Below are positions 50,147 to 63,873 of a stretch of DNA of 64,000 nt, piece by piece (positions within the stretch are counted from its first letter, which is position 1; every line of letters starts with the position of its first letter). The notes under the pieces were generated by a model. It was not told the origin of the DNA, made no database searches, and saw nothing but the letters and a program-made list of their open reading frames with translations. The stretch covers positions 397,797 to 461,796 of the forward strand of contig JAAXWO010000001.1 in assembly GCA_013334965.1 (NCBI GenBank). Reading direction: 5' to 3'. The DNA comes from Chlorobiaceae bacterium. GTDB lineage: Bacteria; Bacteroidota; Chlorobiia; Chlorobiales; Chlorobiaceae. The position numbers and the translations under genes were made by a program.

Positions 50147-51580
50147 ATGACGTCAAATCTCGCAAATCTGGCAATCAAGTACAGCAACCCCGGTCCACGT
50201 TACACCAGCTATCCGACCATTCCTTCATGGAGCGCCGACGGTGTGACCCAGGAGCAGTGGAAAGAGGCCATGGTCAAAGGTTTCAACGAAAGTAACGAAA
50301 CCACCGGCATCAGCATGTACATCCACATTCCGTACTGCGAGAACCACTGCTATTTCTGCGGTTGCAACGCGCACCGTACCCAGGACCACTCCTTCGAGAA
50401 GCCCTACATCGATGCCCTCATCAAGGAGTGGCAGATGTACCTCGACGTGTTCCCCGGTAAGCTGAACGTCAAGGAGCTGCACATCGGCGGCGGCACCCCG
50501 ACCTTCTTCAGCCCGGAAAACCTCGTCAGGCTGGTCAACACCCTGTTCAAGGATGTCAACAAGATGGACAACTACATGTTCAGCTTCGAGACCAATCCCC
50601 GCTCGACATCGAAAGAGCATCTCGAAGCCCTTTACAGCGTCGGGTTCCGCCGCATGAGCTTCGGTATCCAGGATTTCGATCCTGTCGTCCAGGAGGAGAT
50701 CAACCGTCCCCAGTCCTTCGAACTGGTCAAGGAGAAGATCGATCTCGCCCGTCAGATCGGGTTCACTTCGATAAATTTCGATCTCGTCTACGGTCTTCCG
50801 AAACAGACGCTCGCTACCGTTACCGATACCATCGACAAAGTAATGCAGCTCAAGCCTGACCGCCTCGCATTCTACGGTTATGGCCACAACCCGCACCTTT
50901 ACGAAGGACAGCGCCGCTTCAAGGAGACTGACCTTCCGGTCGGCGACGTGAAACAGGAGCTTTACGACAAGGGCCGTGCGATGCTCGAATCGATCGGCTA
51001 TCATGAGGTCGGAATGGACCATTTCGCCCTTGAAGGCGATGCACTCTGGCTCGCAGCAAAGGACGGGTCACTGCACCGTAACTTCATGGGTTACACCGAG
51101 AACACCACCCAGATGATGCTTGCGCTCGGCGCTTCGTCGATCAGCGACACCTGGTATGCTTTCGCACAGAACGAGCGTGACGACGACCGCTACATCGAAG
51201 AGGTGAACAAAGGGCGCTTCCCGATCATGCGCGGACATCTCCTGACAGACGAGGACCTCGTGCTGCGCCGCCATATCCTGAACCTCATGTGCCGCCAGGA
51301 GACTTCGTGGGAAGATCCGGCCATGTTTACCGAGGAGCTCGACGTCGCCCGCTATCGCCTCGAAGACATGGAGAACGACGGTTTGGTCGTTTTGCTTGAA
51401 AAGGGGGTAAAGGTGACCGAGACAGGCATACCGTTCCTCCGGAACATCTGTATGGCCTTCGATGCCCATCTTTGGCGTTCCGACAGCCTATCCAAGGCAT
51501 ACAACGTGTCGAGGGACATCCAGAAGGAGTACATCGAACGCGCTCGGCAGGCAAAGCTTCAGGCCCAGCAGCCCGGCTGA
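50147..51580 (+). CDS. hemN: Oxygen-independent coproporphyrinogen III oxidase
   Basis: [51 protein letters not shown]. Confidence 0.96.
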   Translation: MTSNLANLAIKYSNPGPRYTSYPTIPSWSADGVTQEQWKEAMVKGFNESNETTGISMYIHIPYCENHCYFCGCNAHRTQDHSFEKPYIDALIKEWQMYLDVFPGKLNVKELHIGGGTPTFFSPENLVRLVNTLFKDVNKMDNYMFSFETNPRSTSKEHLEALYSVGFRRMSFGIQDFDPVVQEEINRPQSFELVKEKIDLARQIGFTSINFDLVYGLPKQTLATVTDTIDKVMQLKPDRLAFYGYGHNPHLYEGQRRFKETDLPVGDVKQELYDKGRAMLESIGYHEVGMDHFALEGDALWLAAKDGSLHRNFMGYTENTTQMMLALGASSISDTWYAFAQNERDDDRYIEEVNKGRFPIMRGHLLTDEDLVLRRHILNLMCRQETSWEDPAMFTEELDVARYRLEDMENDGLVVLLEKGVKVTETGIPFLRNICMAFDAHLWRSDSLSKAYNVSRDIQKEYIERARQAKLQAQQPG

Positions 51581-51606
51581 CGATGCGATGGTGACTTTAC
51601 AATTAA

Positions 51607-51634
51607 AGGGTGATCTTGGTCACCCTTTTTTTAT
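51607..51634 (+). terminator. Intrinsic terminator after hemN
   Basis: GGGTGATCTTGGTCACCCTTTTTTT. Confidence 0.9.
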
Positions 51635-51746
51635 GCGCGAAAGGGCGGACGCAAAGGTTCGCCACTACAGGGCGGGCAGTTCGTTCATCAGTTGTGAACA
51701 GCTCGCAGGTATGTACAGCAGCACTTCATATGGAAAAGGATAAACG

Positions 51747-52886
51747 ATGAAAATGCGTGTCAAAATAGGATTTATCGGTAGTGGCTGGGCAAGGGTCGCC
51801 CAGGCGCCAGCGTTTTCGCTGATGGATGATGTTGATCTGGCTGCTGTTGCGAGCCCGACTGAAAAGCATCGGCAGAAGTTCATGGATATGTTCGGAATAC
51901 AGGATGGGTTTGCCGATTGGCGCGACCTCGTGAAACAGGATCTGGACCTGGTTTGTGTGACCACTCCGACCTGGTTGCATGAACCCATGGTTGCCGGAGT
52001 GCTTGAAAGCGGCAAGGGAGTGCTCTGCGAAAAGCCTTTCGCCCTCACGGTCGAGGAGGCTGAACGTATGGCTGCCATTGCCGCCACTTCTCCCGGGCTC
52101 GCCCTGATCGATCACCAGCTCAGGTTTCATCCGTCGGTGCGCTGTATGAAGCAGATGATCGAAAGCGGAGAGATCGGCAGGGTGTACGAAGTACGGGCCG
52201 TGGTTAACCTGGCCACCCGTAACCGCACCGACCAGCCCTGGTCGTGGTGGAGCGACGCATCGAGGGGCGGCGGGGCGCTAAGGGCGATAGGGTCCCACCT
52301 CATCGACCTGAACCGGTTCCTTGTTGGAGAGATCTCCGAAGTCTGCTGCAATCTCTCCACATCGATTCATCATCGCCCCGATCCGGCCATGCAGGGCGGC
52401 AGCCTGCCGGTCACCTCGGACGACAGTTTTGCCATGTTCATGAAGTTCGGGCCGTCGTCGGTCGCCCTTGGCGCTTCGTCGCTCATGCATGTCACCACCG
52501 TCGGAGCATACACCTGGTTTTCACTTGAAGTGGTCGGGAGCATGAAAACCATCAGGCTCGACGGCGCGGGCCGCTTATGGGAGATCGCCAACAGCGATGC
52601 AAAGGGGGGCAGGAGCCTTATCGACGCTCCGCGCTGGAAGCTTGTGGAACCGATACTGCCTTGGGACGAACTGGTGCTTCAGGAAAAGATCAAGCTTTCG
52701 TCGCTGGCCGTGCACGGCATTTTCGCAGTCGGCTTCGCGTTCCTGGCCCATCGTATCGTCAAGGCCATCAAGAAAGGCGAGCACTCCATTGAAGATGCTG
52801 CCAACTTTCGCGACGGGCTGATGATACAGAAGATCATGCAGGCAGGCATTGATTCCGACAGGCAGAAATGCTGGGTCAGGATTTAG
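51747..52886 (+). CDS. Gfo/Idh/MocA-family oxidoreductase
   Basis: [78 protein letters not shown]. Confidence 0.92.
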   Translation: MKMRVKIGFIGSGWARVAQAPAFSLMDDVDLAAVASPTEKHRQKFMDMFGIQDGFADWRDLVKQDLDLVCVTTPTWLHEPMVAGVLESGKGVLCEKPFALTVEEAERMAAIAATSPGLALIDHQLRFHPSVRCMKQMIESGEIGRVYEVRAVVNLATRNRTDQPWSWWSDASRGGGALRAIGSHLIDLNRFLVGEISEVCCNLSTSIHHRPDPAMQGGSLPVTSDDSFAMFMKFGPSSVALGASSLMHVTTVGAYTWFSLEVVGSMKTIRLDGAGRLWEIANSDAKGGRSLIDAPRWKLVEPILPWDELVLQEKIKLSSLAVHGIFAVGFAFLAHRIVKAIKKGEHSIEDAANFRDGLMIQKIMQAGIDSDRQKCWVRI

Positions 52887-52902
52887 GGGAGGGAAAGAAA
52901 AT

Positions 52903-53013
52903 GCGAATGCTGAGTTATGAATGCTGACGAGCAAATCTGGTAGTCCAATGCTTTTCATTCCTGACTCTTCAATTCATCATTCATCATTCATAACTCATCA
53001 TCCATAATTCTCC
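52903..53013. repeat. AT-rich palindromic family-B repeat
   Basis: GAATGCTGAGTTATGAATG ... ATTCATCATTCATAACTCATCATCCATAATTC inverted arms. Confidence 0.75.
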
Positions 53014-53039
53014 TTCAATCTGAAACTTGAGAATCAACT

Positions 53040-53360
53040 ATGGCGTGGATTATTCTGTTCATAGCCGGACTGTTCGAGTGCGTCTGGGCGGTAGGCCTGA
53101 AGTACGCCGAAGGGTTCACCAGGCCGTTGCCGTCGATCCTGACGGTATCGGCGATGCTCGTGAGCTTCTGGTTGCTGTCGATAGCGATGAAAACCGTACC
53201 GGTCGGCACGGCCTATGCGGTATGGACCGGCATAGGAGCGGTGGGCGTCGCCATAGCAGGCATGGTGCTCTTCGACGAACCCCGCGAAATCGCCCGCCTC
53301 TTCTGCATTTTCCTCATTATCGCCGGCGTCGCCGGGCTGAGGGTGCTGGCGGGGAAGTAA
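53040..53360 (+). CDS. sugE: SMR-family transporter, SugE/Gdx-like
   Basis: [35 protein letters not shown]...[26 protein letters not shown]. Confidence 0.93.
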   Translation: MAWIILFIAGLFECVWAVGLKYAEGFTRPLPSILTVSAMLVSFWLLSIAMKTVPVGTAYAVWTGIGAVGVAIAGMVLFDEPREIARLFCIFLIIAGVAGLRVLAGK

Positions 53361-53497
53361 GAAAGAAAATGGACGGAATGGACGAAGAAATCATGGACGT
53401 TATGGACGGAATGGACAATGTAAGAGGGGGAGGGGCATTTGAGTCTTGTTTTTGTCCATCAAGACCATAACGTCCATCCCGTCCGTTCTTCCCCCTC
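53358..53497. repeat. Palindromic family-A element, copy 3
   Basis: GTAAGAAAGAAAATGGACGGAATGGACGAAGAAATCATGGACGTTATGGACGGAATGGACAATGTAAGAGGGGG ... TCTTGTTTTTGTCCATCAAGACCATAACGTCCATCCCGTCCGTTCTT. Confidence 0.92.
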
Positions 53498-53501
53498 TGC
53501 C

Positions 53502-55454
<1,953 letters not shown>

Positions 55455-55719
55455 AACGGATGGAGAGCCTTTATTCAGTGATGTTCATGGTATTGATCAA
55501 CAAGACGGTTGATAAGATACGATAATTCAGTAATGCGACATGAATATCGCTTCAGGCATTGTTCGTAAAGCGGATTTTATGGTCGAGCGTTATATTGATT
55601 GACAAGAGAACAGATTGATTTGCGAACGAAGATGGGTCTGTCCTGAACCTCTGGCTTCCGTCGGAGTTCCTGTCCTGCTTGCCGGAGCTGATCGTGATAT
55701 CAACCGAATCAGGGTTTTT

Positions 55720-56085
55720 ATGATAACTCTTTCTGAAGTATTGTCGATAATAGCCTACTGCCTGTTTCTCGCCGGTGCCGCCCGTTCGTTTCAAGGCGGC
55801 GGTTCCCGTGTTTCCCTCATGGTCATGTCAGCCGGAGTACTACTCGATATGGTGACGGCTGTTCTTCCGTCGCTCGGCATCCTGCCTCCCATGGCTCATA
55901 CGGCAAACCACAAGCTTGTCGTGATGTACGGCGTGATGCTCGGTTTTCTCGTCTGGGTGCTTTTCGGCGTTGCGCTTCTCCTTCACCGGCAGCATCGTCA
56001 GGGATGGTATCACCAGGTCATTCTCGTCGTTGAAATTCTCTGGTTCATCGATGTGATGGTTTTTCTCTATGGAGTCTACAGGTAG
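55720..56085 (+). CDS. Hypothetical multi-TM membrane protein
   Basis: MITLSEVLSIIAYCLFLAGAARSFQGGG... four hydrophobic segments. Confidence 0.65.
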   Translation: MITLSEVLSIIAYCLFLAGAARSFQGGGSRVSLMVMSAGVLLDMVTAVLPSLGILPPMAHTANHKLVVMYGVMLGFLVWVLFGVALLLHRQHRQGWYHQVILVVEILWFIDVMVFLYGVYR

Positions 56086-56115
56086 TTATCCAACGTTCAT
56101 ACAAAACAAGAGAGC

Positions 56116-56901
56116 ATGAATACGGTCGTCATCACCGGGAGCACAAGGGGTCTTGGTCTCGGACTTGCCCGGCACTTTCTCGACAAAGGGTGCAATGTCG
56201 TCATCAACGGTTCCACTGAGGCAAGCGTCGGCAGGGCTCTCGGCACGCTTTCGTCATATCGGGACAGGGTTCACGGCGTTGCTGGCGACGTCTCGTCCCG
56301 AAGCGATATCGAGCGTCTGTGCCGTGAAGCCGAAAAACGGTTCCGCCAGGTCGATATCTGGGTGAATAACGCCGGTCTCGGCCAGCCGCTGCAGAAGGTC
56401 TGGGAACTGGGCGAAGATGAGCTTTCCCGGCTTGCCGACGTCAACATCATGGGTGTGGTGCACGGCACGATCGTTCCTTTCCTTGCGATGAAGCAACGGG
56501 GGACGGGCAAGATTTTCACCATGGAAGGGCATGGCAGCAAGGGAGCCATACTCGACAAAATGACCATGTACGGCACGACCAAGAGCGCCTCCAGCTACTT
56601 CACGAAATCTTTTGCCCATGAAGCCAAAGGGAGCGGCATAACGGTCGGCTGCCTGTTGCCGGGGATGGTGGTGACCGACCTGTTGTTCGACACCGTCAGG
56701 GACAACAGCCCGGAGAGCCGGAAGCGGAAGATGATCTACAACATGTTGGCGGACGACGTCGACACGGTTTCGGCATTCCTCGTCGACGGGATGCTTGCGG
56801 CCTCGGGCAACTTTACCAGCATCGAGTGGCTCACCCGCCGCAAGGCGATGTTCAGGATGCTGTTCGGGAAGTTCCGGAAGCGTGATTTTTTCCAGGCCTG
56901 A
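56116..56901 (+). CDS. Short-chain dehydrogenase/reductase
   Basis: VVITGSTRGLGLGLARHF; DIWVNNAGLGQP; MYGTTKSASSYFTKSFA. Confidence 0.93.
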   Translation: MNTVVITGSTRGLGLGLARHFLDKGCNVVINGSTEASVGRALGTLSSYRDRVHGVAGDVSSRSDIERLCREAEKRFRQVDIWVNNAGLGQPLQKVWELGEDELSRLADVNIMGVVHGTIVPFLAMKQRGTGKIFTMEGHGSKGAILDKMTMYGTTKSASSYFTKSFAHEAKGSGITVGCLLPGMVVTDLLFDTVRDNSPESRKRKMIYNMLADDVDTVSAFLVDGMLAASGNFTSIEWLTRRKAMFRMLFGKFRKRDFFQA

Positions 56902-57029
56902 ACCTTCATGATCTTGATTAACATGAAAAATAACTGAATTATTTCGATTGCAGATCCGCTTGATGAATCGACCTTTTAACGTCATATAAGTATGTGCTTT
57001 CCGATGATTTCCATAACGCAGCCCTGATT

Positions 57030-58304
57030 ATGAGCCGATTACGTGTTTCACTGTTGTTTCTCTTTTCCCTGGCTTTTGCCGTCGCACCGATCGCCCATGC
57101 AGCAACAGTCGAAACGCTCGACTGGGAGCAGTGCCTCGTTGAGGCCGCCGCCAACCATCCCGACCTTCAGTCGGCTACGCAATCAGTCCTGCAGGCGGAA
57201 GCCCAGCGGGATATCGTCAGGGGCGGGCTGTTGCCGAGCGTCAGCATGAGCGCCGGAGGCGACCGTTCAGGCTCGAACATCGAAGCTGGTGCCGGCTCCT
57301 GGTCTTACAATCTCAATGCGAGCCAGCTGCTTTTCGACGGATCGAAAACCTCCAGCCTTGTCAATGCTTCGTCTGAAGGCATCAAGGCCTCCCGCTTCAC
57401 CAGGGAAAAGGTTTCGGCCTCGACAAGGCAGGCCCTTCGGGCGGCTTTCGTTCAGCTGCTGACGGCGCAGCGACAGGTGTCGCTCGCCTCGGAGATCGCG
57501 GAAAAACGGAGACAGAACCTTCGCCTGATCGGCCTGCTGTACAAGTCGGGCAAGGAAAATATCGGTTCTCAAAGCAAGGCTAACGCCGATCTGGCCGCGG
57601 CAGAGTTCGAAGTGGTACAGGCGAAAAGAGCCATCGAACTGGCCCAGGTAGTGCTGAGCACCCAGCTTGGCCGGGAGTCGTTCACGCCGCTCAGGGTTTC
57701 AGGGGCGTTCGTTACCAGGGAGGAGACCAGGACGTCGCCGGACTTCGACCGCATCGTGAAGGAGAATCCCGCCTACCTGAACTCGACCTCTCAAAAGGAG
57801 AGCTCCCGATTCAACCTCCAGGCGGCAAGAAGCGTCTTCATCCCGAAGGTATCCATGTCGACAGGCATCGGGAACAGCTCGTTTACCCAGCTGCCTCCCG
57901 ACAGGACAGACTGGCAGGTTGGCGTCAATGTCGCTGTGCCAATCTATGCGGGCGGTTCGGGCAAAGCGGCCGTGGCCAAGGCAAAGGCCGTGCTCAACCA
58001 GCTGACCTACGATGAAAAAAGTCTCTATTTCTCGCTGATGCGCAGCCTGGAACAGAGCTGGAAAAACTTCCGCGACGCCGCGGATTACGTCGCCGTACAG
58101 AAGAAATATCTCGATGCCGCCACTGAACGGGCTCGTATTGCCGATGCCCAGTATTCGTCGGGGCTCATAAAATTCAATGACTGGACCATTATCGAGGACA
58201 ACCTTGTGAACGCAAAAAAATCATTTCTCAACGCCCAGTCCAATCTGCTGGTTACCGAGGCGAACTGGGTGCAGGCAAAAGGAGGGACACTTGAAATCAG
58301 GTAA
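57030..58304 (+). CDS. TolC-family outer membrane efflux protein
   Basis: Signal peptide, WEQCLVEAAANHPDLQSATQSVLQAEAQRDIVRGGLLPSVSMSAGG. Confidence 0.92.
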   Translation: MSRLRVSLLFLFSLAFAVAPIAHAATVETLDWEQCLVEAAANHPDLQSATQSVLQAEAQRDIVRGGLLPSVSMSAGGDRSGSNIEAGAGSWSYNLNASQLLFDGSKTSSLVNASSEGIKASRFTREKVSASTRQALRAAFVQLLTAQRQVSLASEIAEKRRQNLRLIGLLYKSGKENIGSQSKANADLAAAEFEVVQAKRAIELAQVVLSTQLGRESFTPLRVSGAFVTREETRTSPDFDRIVKENPAYLNSTSQKESSRFNLQAARSVFIPKVSMSTGIGNSSFTQLPPDRTDWQVGVNVAVPIYAGGSGKAAVAKAKAVLNQLTYDEKSLYFSLMRSLEQSWKNFRDAADYVAVQKKYLDAATERARIADAQYSSGLIKFNDWTIIEDNLVNAKKSFLNAQSNLLVTEANWVQAKGGTLEIR

Positions 58305-59271
58305 ACGGATATGGATCATTGGGGCTGTAATTGCCGTCGCGGTCATGGCGGGGATTTTTCTGTTCAGGATAGGGGGAAAAGGCAAATCCGCAGTCACATT
58401 CCGTGAATTCCATCCTGAAATCGGCACCATTCGTTCATTGGTTTCCACCACGGCGACGATCAAGCCCCAGAACCGCCTTCAGATCAAGTCGCCGGTAGGC
58501 GGACGGATCGACGAAATCCTGGTCAGGGAGGGGGAGCTCGTCACGAAGGGGCAGGTGCTCGCCCTGATCAGTTCCACAGAACGCGCCGCGCTTCTTGATG
58601 CTGCGACCCAGAAAGGGAAGAGCGAAACCGATTATTGGAAAAAGGTCTATAACCAGACTGTGCTGATCTCCCCGATCAACGGACAGGTGATTGTCAGCAG
58701 CCTCAACCCGGGCCAGACCATCACCACCAGCGACGACGTGCTGGTGCTGTCCGACAGGCTGATTGTCAAGGCGGATGTCGACGAGACCGACATCGGCAAT
58801 GTGAAAATCGGCCAGAAAGCCGAAATCAGCCTTGACGCCTATCCTGAAATCAAGGTGACAGGGGTTGTCGACCACATCTATTACGAGTCGAAACTGGTCA
58901 ATAACGTGAACATCTACCAGGTTGATCTGGTGCCTTCGTCGGTCCCCGATGTTTTCAGGTCGGGCATGAGCGCCAACGTCAATGTGATCATCAATGAAAA
59001 ACAGAATGTCCTGTTGCTTCCGATATCCGCCGTCAAAGGGCGTAACGGAAGCTCTTTCGTTTCCGTCAGGGGCGGTTCGCCCGACTCTGTCAGGAAGGTG
59101 GCGGTACAGACCGGCATGAAGGATGAGCGGAATGTCGAAATCGTTCAGGGCCTTTCAACCAGCGACGTCGTCGTCGTCAAGGATTCGACCTTTGTCATGC
59201 CGAAACGGAACAGCAACGGCAGCAACCCCTTTGTGCCGCAGCGCGGTAACCCACAACAGAGAAAGGGCTGA
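58291..59271 (+). CDS. Efflux periplasmic adaptor (MacA/HlyD-like)
   Basis: [61 protein letters not shown]. Confidence 0.92.
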   Translation: MKSGKRIWIIGAVIAVAVMAGIFLFRIGGKGKSAVTFREFHPEIGTIRSLVSTTATIKPQNRLQIKSPVGGRIDEILVREGELVTKGQVLALISSTERAALLDAATQKGKSETDYWKKVYNQTVLISPINGQVIVSSLNPGQTITTSDDVLVLSDRLIVKADVDETDIGNVKIGQKAEISLDAYPEIKVTGVVDHIYYESKLVNNVNIYQVDLVPSSVPDVFRSGMSANVNVIINEKQNVLLLPISAVKGRNGSSFVSVRGGSPDSVRKVAVQTGMKDERNVEIVQGLSTSDVVVVKDSTFVMPKRNSNGSNPFVPQRGNPQQRKG

Positions 59272-61226
59272 TGATCGAAGTCGTCAACATCACCAGGACC
59301 TACCAGATCGGCGAGAGCCCCGTCAATGCCCTCAATGGCGTGAGCCTGAAGATAGGGCAGGGGGAGTTCATCGCCATCATGGGGGCTTCCGGTTCGGGTA
59401 AATCCTCGCTGATGCACATTCTCGGCCTGCTCGACGTGCCCGATACCGGCCAGTATCGCCTGATGGGCAGGGAGGTCAGCGGAATGAGCGAGGATGAGCT
59501 TGCGTCGGTGAGGAACAACGTCGCCGGCTTTGTGTTCCAGCAGTTTCACCTGCTTGCCCGGATGAGCACGATCGACAACGTCATGCTTCCCTGCATCTAT
59601 AGCGGAAAGATGGGCGATTTCCGTCAGGACGCCCTTCAGCGGCTTGAAATGGTCGGCCTCAGCCACCGGGCAAGCCATCGCCCGAACCAGATGTCAGGCG
59701 GCGAGCAGCAGCGCGTCGCCATAGCCCGCGCGCTCATCAGGGATCCGATGATCATTTTTGCCGATGAGCCGACCGGTAACCTCGACACCAAGAACTCGCA
59801 TGAAATCATGCGGATCCTCACTGAACTGCACAAGAAGGGGAAGACCATCATCATGGTCACCCATGAAGCCGATATCGCCGAATATGCCGACCGCATCATC
59901 ACCATGAAGGACGGCGTTATTCTCGACGACCGCCGGAAATCGGACGCCCCCTCTCCGCAGAGAGCGTCGGAAGCTACCCTGGATGTGGCCCATCTGCCGT
60001 TGCTGCAACCCGCCCGGATGATGGGGTTTGTCGTGCAGGCATTCCAGTCTATCGTTTCCAACAAGATCAGGACGCTGTTGTCGGTGCTCGGCATTCTTGT
60101 CGGCGTTGCTTCGGTGATCGCCATGATGGCATTGGGCGCAGGCGCGAGGTCCTCCATGGAGGAGCAGCTGAAATCGATGGGCTCGAACCTGCTTTCGTTG
60201 AGGGGAGGCTCTGCCAGGATAGGTCACGCAGCCCAGGGTTCCGGCACGTTTACCCGATTTACCGAGAAGGATGCAGAGTCCATAGCCGAGATTCCCGAAT
60301 TGGTCAAGTATGTTTCGGGCGATGTCACCGGCTCAGGCCAGATGGTTTACCTCGACAAGAACTGGAGCAGCAACGTCGAAGGGGTCGATTTCGACTTTGG
60401 TAAAATGCGTGCTGCAGAGCCGAAGGTTGGCCGATGGTTTACCCGTGAGGAGATTCAGACGCGCGACAAGGTCGCCATCATCGGAACGACGGTAGCTTCG
60501 CAGCTGTTCGGAGATACCAACCCGATCGACAAAACCATCAAGATCAACCGTATCAATTTCACGGTCATCGGCATCGCTCCGGCAAAGGGATTCAACGGCC
60601 CGAGAGACCAGGACGATATCGTGCTGGTACCTCTGACGACAGCCATGTACAGGGTGCTCGGCAAAGATTATCTCGACGGCATTTTCGTGGAAGTGTCGAG
60701 TTCCGCAAACCTGGAGCCGGCGAAGCAAGCCATTGACGCACTTATCAGAAAACGTCACAAGCTTGCAGCCAATGACCAGGATTCGTTCAACATCAGGGAC
60801 ATGACCCAGTTCCAGCAGATGCTGAGCGCCACGACCCAGACGATGAGCACGCTTCTTGGATCGATAGCGGCGATTTCACTCGTGGTTGGCGGTATCGGCA
60901 TCATGAACATCATGCTGGTCTCGGTCACCGAAAGAACCCGGGAGATCGGGTTGCGAAAAGCCATAGGAGCCCGCAAAGGCGACATCATGATGCAATTCAT
61001 CATCGAATCGGTAGGCATGACGCTCACCGGTGGCATTATCGGTGTCATCGTCGGTGTCGGCGTATCCGTCCTGCTGTCGACTTTTGCAGGATGGGCCGTC
61101 AAGACCTCTGTCCTGTCGGTTATGATAGCCACAAGTTTTTCGGTCCTGATTGGATTGTTTTTCGGCCTCTGGCCTGCCCAGAAAGCAGCCGGCCTCAAGC
61201 CTGTGGAAGCGCTGCGCTATGAGTGA
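59271..61226 (+). CDS. macB: MacB-like ABC transporter (ATPase + permease)
   Basis: [35 protein letters not shown]; MacB_PCD; C-terminal FtsX block [21 protein letters not shown]. Confidence 0.94.
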   Translation: MIEVVNITRTYQIGESPVNALNGVSLKIGQGEFIAIMGASGSGKSSLMHILGLLDVPDTGQYRLMGREVSGMSEDELASVRNNVAGFVFQQFHLLARMSTIDNVMLPCIYSGKMGDFRQDALQRLEMVGLSHRASHRPNQMSGGEQQRVAIARALIRDPMIIFADEPTGNLDTKNSHEIMRILTELHKKGKTIIMVTHEADIAEYADRIITMKDGVILDDRRKSDAPSPQRASEATLDVAHLPLLQPARMMGFVVQAFQSIVSNKIRTLLSVLGILVGVASVIAMMALGAGARSSMEEQLKSMGSNLLSLRGGSARIGHAAQGSGTFTRFTEKDAESIAEIPELVKYVSGDVTGSGQMVYLDKNWSSNVEGVDFDFGKMRAAEPKVGRWFTREEIQTRDKVAIIGTTVASQLFGDTNPIDKTIKINRINFTVIGIAPAKGFNGPRDQDDIVLVPLTTAMYRVLGKDYLDGIFVEVSSSANLEPAKQAIDALIRKRHKLAANDQDSFNIRDMTQFQQMLSATTQTMSTLLGSIAAISLVVGGIGIMNIMLVSVTERTREIGLRKAIGARKGDIMMQFIIESVGMTLTGGIIGVIVGVGVSVLLSTFAGWAVKTSVLSVMIATSFSVLIGLFFGLWPAQKAAGLKPVEALRYE

Positions 61227-61273
61227 CACGTCGCTCGATGGGCGCTGGTCATTGCGATAAGGCAACACTATTA

Positions 61274-61306
61274 TATCCCTGTCTGAAACGGCAGGGATTT
61301 TTTTTG
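61274..61306 (+). terminator. Intrinsic terminator after the macB-like operon
   Basis: ATCCCTGTCTGAAACGGCAGGGATTTTTTTT. Confidence 0.9.
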
Positions 61307-61407
61307 AAAAAAGAAAAAAAAGAGCGCAAGGTTCTCCGGACAACATCGTCTTACCTATTGAATGGGATGAGATGACAGATACGATGAACAGATGAGACAG
61401 GACTTGA

Positions 61408-61528
61408 GACGACTGGATGGTAGATGAGACGACTGGATGGTAGACGAGACGATTGGATGGTAGACAAGCCGACGAGCCGGAAGACGAGCCGACGAGTCGG
61501 CAGATGAGACGAGACAGATGGTAGACGA
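61408..61528. repeat. 20-bp imperfect tandem repeat, about 6 units
   Basis: GACGACTGGATGGTAGATGA / GACGACTGGATGGTAGACGA / GACGATTGGATGGTAGACAA / GCCGACGAGCCGGAAGACGA / GCCGACGAGTCGGCAGATGA / GACGAGACAGATGGTAGACGA. Confidence 0.85.
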
Positions 61529-61696
61529 GAAAAGTGTTCTTGATTTATTGTGTTGTGAGTGTTGTTTTAATGCTGATGTGTTGCAGTAGCAACCGGGTCT
61601 TCTTCGCTGTTTGATGTTATGGTTGAACACGATGAATGATGATGACTACAGAAGATGATGATGATTGGCGGGGAAGCACTGGTAGTTGCTGAAATG

Positions 61697-61738
61697 GCAG
61701 GGCGAAAAGTATCTTGAACTTTTCGCCCTGCTTTTTTT
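61697..61738 (+). terminator. Strong intrinsic terminator with no evident upstream gene
   Basis: CAGGGCGAAAAGTatcttgaACTTTTCGCCCTGCTTTTTTT. Confidence 0.8.
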
Positions 61739-62030
61739 ATGCCCGGGCCCACGATGCCCAACCATTTTACATTCAAGCGTTCCGATACTTCAGGAAAACG
61801 GTCATTCGTCCAAACCCGGTATTCAGTTGTTCCATTAGTTCCGCCCGGAGTCCCGACTTGTCCAGGCAATAACTTCTTGGATTGTTTTCAGCTGCCAGGG
61901 GCTTCAGCCCGGCGTTTAAGGAAAACACTCCATATTGCGCCTGGGTTTTTACACAACAGTCCAGGATCTTTATTGGACGCAACAATCCTGGAATTGAACA
62001 GTTCGATGGCCATAAAACCATAGGGAACGT

Positions 62031-62070
62031 AAAAAGCCGTCCTTCACTGACTGGTGAAGGACGGCTTTTT
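62031..62070 (-). terminator. Intrinsic terminator downstream of sucC
   Basis: AAAAAGCCGTCCTTCACtgactgGTGAAGGACGGCTTTTT. Confidence 0.93.
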
Positions 62071-62091
62071 AATGTATATGCTTCTGGGCGG

Positions 62092-63270
62092 TCAGGCGCT
62101 TGCGAGCGCTTTCTGGACTTTCTGGGCCGCGTCTTTCAAGCCGTTGGCCGAGACAAGGTTGAGCCCTGACTCATCGAGCATCTTCTGGGCGGCGATTGCA
62201 TTGGTGCCTTCCAGTCGGACGATGACCGGCAGGTGAATGTCGATGTTCTTCGCGGCCTGGATGATGCCTCCTGCAACACGGTCGCAACGGACGATGCCGC
62301 CGAAAACGTTGACCAGGATAGCCTTGACGTTCTTGTCGCTGAGGATGATCTTGAATCCCTCTTCAACGGTCTTGGGGCTGGCTCCTCCGCCTACGTCCAG
62401 GAAGTTGGCAGGTCTGCCGCCTGCGAGCTGGATCAGGTCCATGGTGCCCATGGCAAGACCGGCGCCGTTGACCATGCAACCGACGTTTCCGTCAAGACGG
62501 ACGTAGTTGAGGTTTGACAACGATGCTTCGACTTCAAGCGGATCCTCTTCGCTGACGTCCCTCAGTTCGAGGAACTCCTTGTGACGGAAAAGGGCGTTGT
62601 CGTCAAAGTTGATCTTGGCATCGAGTGCGAGCACCCGGCCTTCCTTGGTGACGACCAGTGGGTTGATCTCAGCCAGTGAGGCATCGATCGTCATGTATGC
62701 TTCGTAGAGCGCTTCGATGAACCTGACGGCGCTACGGAACTGCTCGCCTTCCAGGCCGAGGAACAATGCTCCTTCGCGCGCCTGGAATCCCTGAAGACCG
62801 TAAACAGGGTCGACCTGGATTTTCAGGAGCTTTTTAGGAGTCTCTTCCGCAACCTTTTCAATCTCCATACCGCCTTCGGTCGAGATCATGAGTACGTTTC
62901 TCTGGGTGGCGCGGTCGAGGGTGATGCCGACATAGAACTCTTTCTCGATGTTCATGCCCTCTTCGACCAGGAGGCGCCTTACCTCTTTGCCTTCAGGTCC
63001 GGTCTGATGGGTCACCAGGATGGTGCCGATCATTTTCTGGGCGATATCCAGGACCTCTTCGGGAGACTTCGCCAGCTTGACGCCGCCAGCCTTGCCCCGG
63101 CCGCCAGCATGGATCTGGGCCTTTACGACCACAACAGGGCCCGGCTCCTCATCGAAAAGCTTGATTGCGGCCTGTTTTGCTTCTTCAGCTGAAAATGCTA
63201 CTATGCCTCTTGGTACGGCTACGCCAAATTTTTTCAGGATATCTTTACCCTGATACTCATGAATATTCAT
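62092..63270 (-). CDS. sucC: Succinyl-CoA ligase (ADP-forming) beta subunit
   Basis: [80 protein letters not shown]. Confidence 0.97.
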   Translation of the reverse strand: MNIHEYQGKDILKKFGVAVPRGIVAFSAEEAKQAAIKLFDEEPGPVVVVKAQIHAGGRGKAGGVKLAKSPEEVLDIAQKMIGTILVTHQTGPEGKEVRRLLVEEGMNIEKEFYVGITLDRATQRNVLMISTEGGMEIEKVAEETPKKLLKIQVDPVYGLQGFQAREGALFLGLEGEQFRSAVRFIEALYEAYMTIDASLAEINPLVVTKEGRVLALDAKINFDDNALFRHKEFLELRDVSEEDPLEVEASLSNLNYVRLDGNVGCMVNGAGLAMGTMDLIQLAGGRPANFLDVGGGASPKTVEEGFKIILSDKNVKAILVNVFGGIVRCDRVAGGIIQAAKNIDIHLPVIVRLEGTNAIAAQKMLDESGLNLVSANGLKDAAQKVQKALASA

Positions 63271-63411
63271 GCCAGATGTTCTATGGTTATGAAATGCTGC
63301 TGGAAGTCGGACGTAAATGAGGACTGGAAAACGCTCCAAACTTCATGATAACAAAATTAATCGTTTTGCTGAAACCGCTGCGGCTTAAGGCGCAGATTTC
63401 TTCTATTAAAT

Positions 63412-63873
63412 ATGCATGATGTCGGGTATTGTATGGAACTGGCTTTCAGGGAAGCCATCAAAGCCTATGAGAAAAAAGAGGTGCCTGTCGGTGCGGTCGT
63501 GCTCGATCCGAACGGCTCGATCATCGGCAGGGGCTACAACCAGGTCGAAGAGCTGTCCGACGCCACTGCGCATGCAGAAATGATCGCCCTCACTTCAGCC
63601 ATGGCGACCATCGGAAGCAAATATCTCGAAGGATGCACGCTCGCCGTAACGCTCGAGCCCTGCCCCATGTGCGCAGGCGCGATCGTTCTCGCCAAAGTCA
63701 GCCGCGTGGTGTTCGGAGCCTGGGACCCCAAAATGGGCGCCGCAGGAACCGTACTCAACATAACCGGATGCCGATCGCTCAACCATCAGCCGGAAGTCTA
63801 CGGCGGCATCATGGAGCACAAGTCCGAAAGCCTCCTCCAGGATTTTTTCAGAGGTTTGAGGAACAGGAAATAA
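63412..63873 (+). CDS. tadA: tRNA-specific adenosine deaminase
   Basis: VPVGAVVLDPNGSIIGRGYNQVEELSDATAHAEMIALTSA; LEPCPMCAGAIVLAKVSRVVFGAWDPKMGAAGTV. Confidence 0.95.
   Translation: MHDVGYCMELAFREAIKAYEKKEVPVGAVVLDPNGSIIGRGYNQVEELSDATAHAEMIALTSAMATIGSKYLEGCTLAVTLEPCPMCAGAIVLAKVSRVVFGAWDPKMGAAGTVLNITGCRSLNHQPEVYGGIMEHKSESLLQDFFRGLRNRK

Noticed and set aside
61739-62023. 94-aa ORF before the sucC terminator
   Set aside because: The sequence looks non-coding; the GGGCTTCAGCCC-like stretch hints at a REP/IS remnant but is too weak to call.
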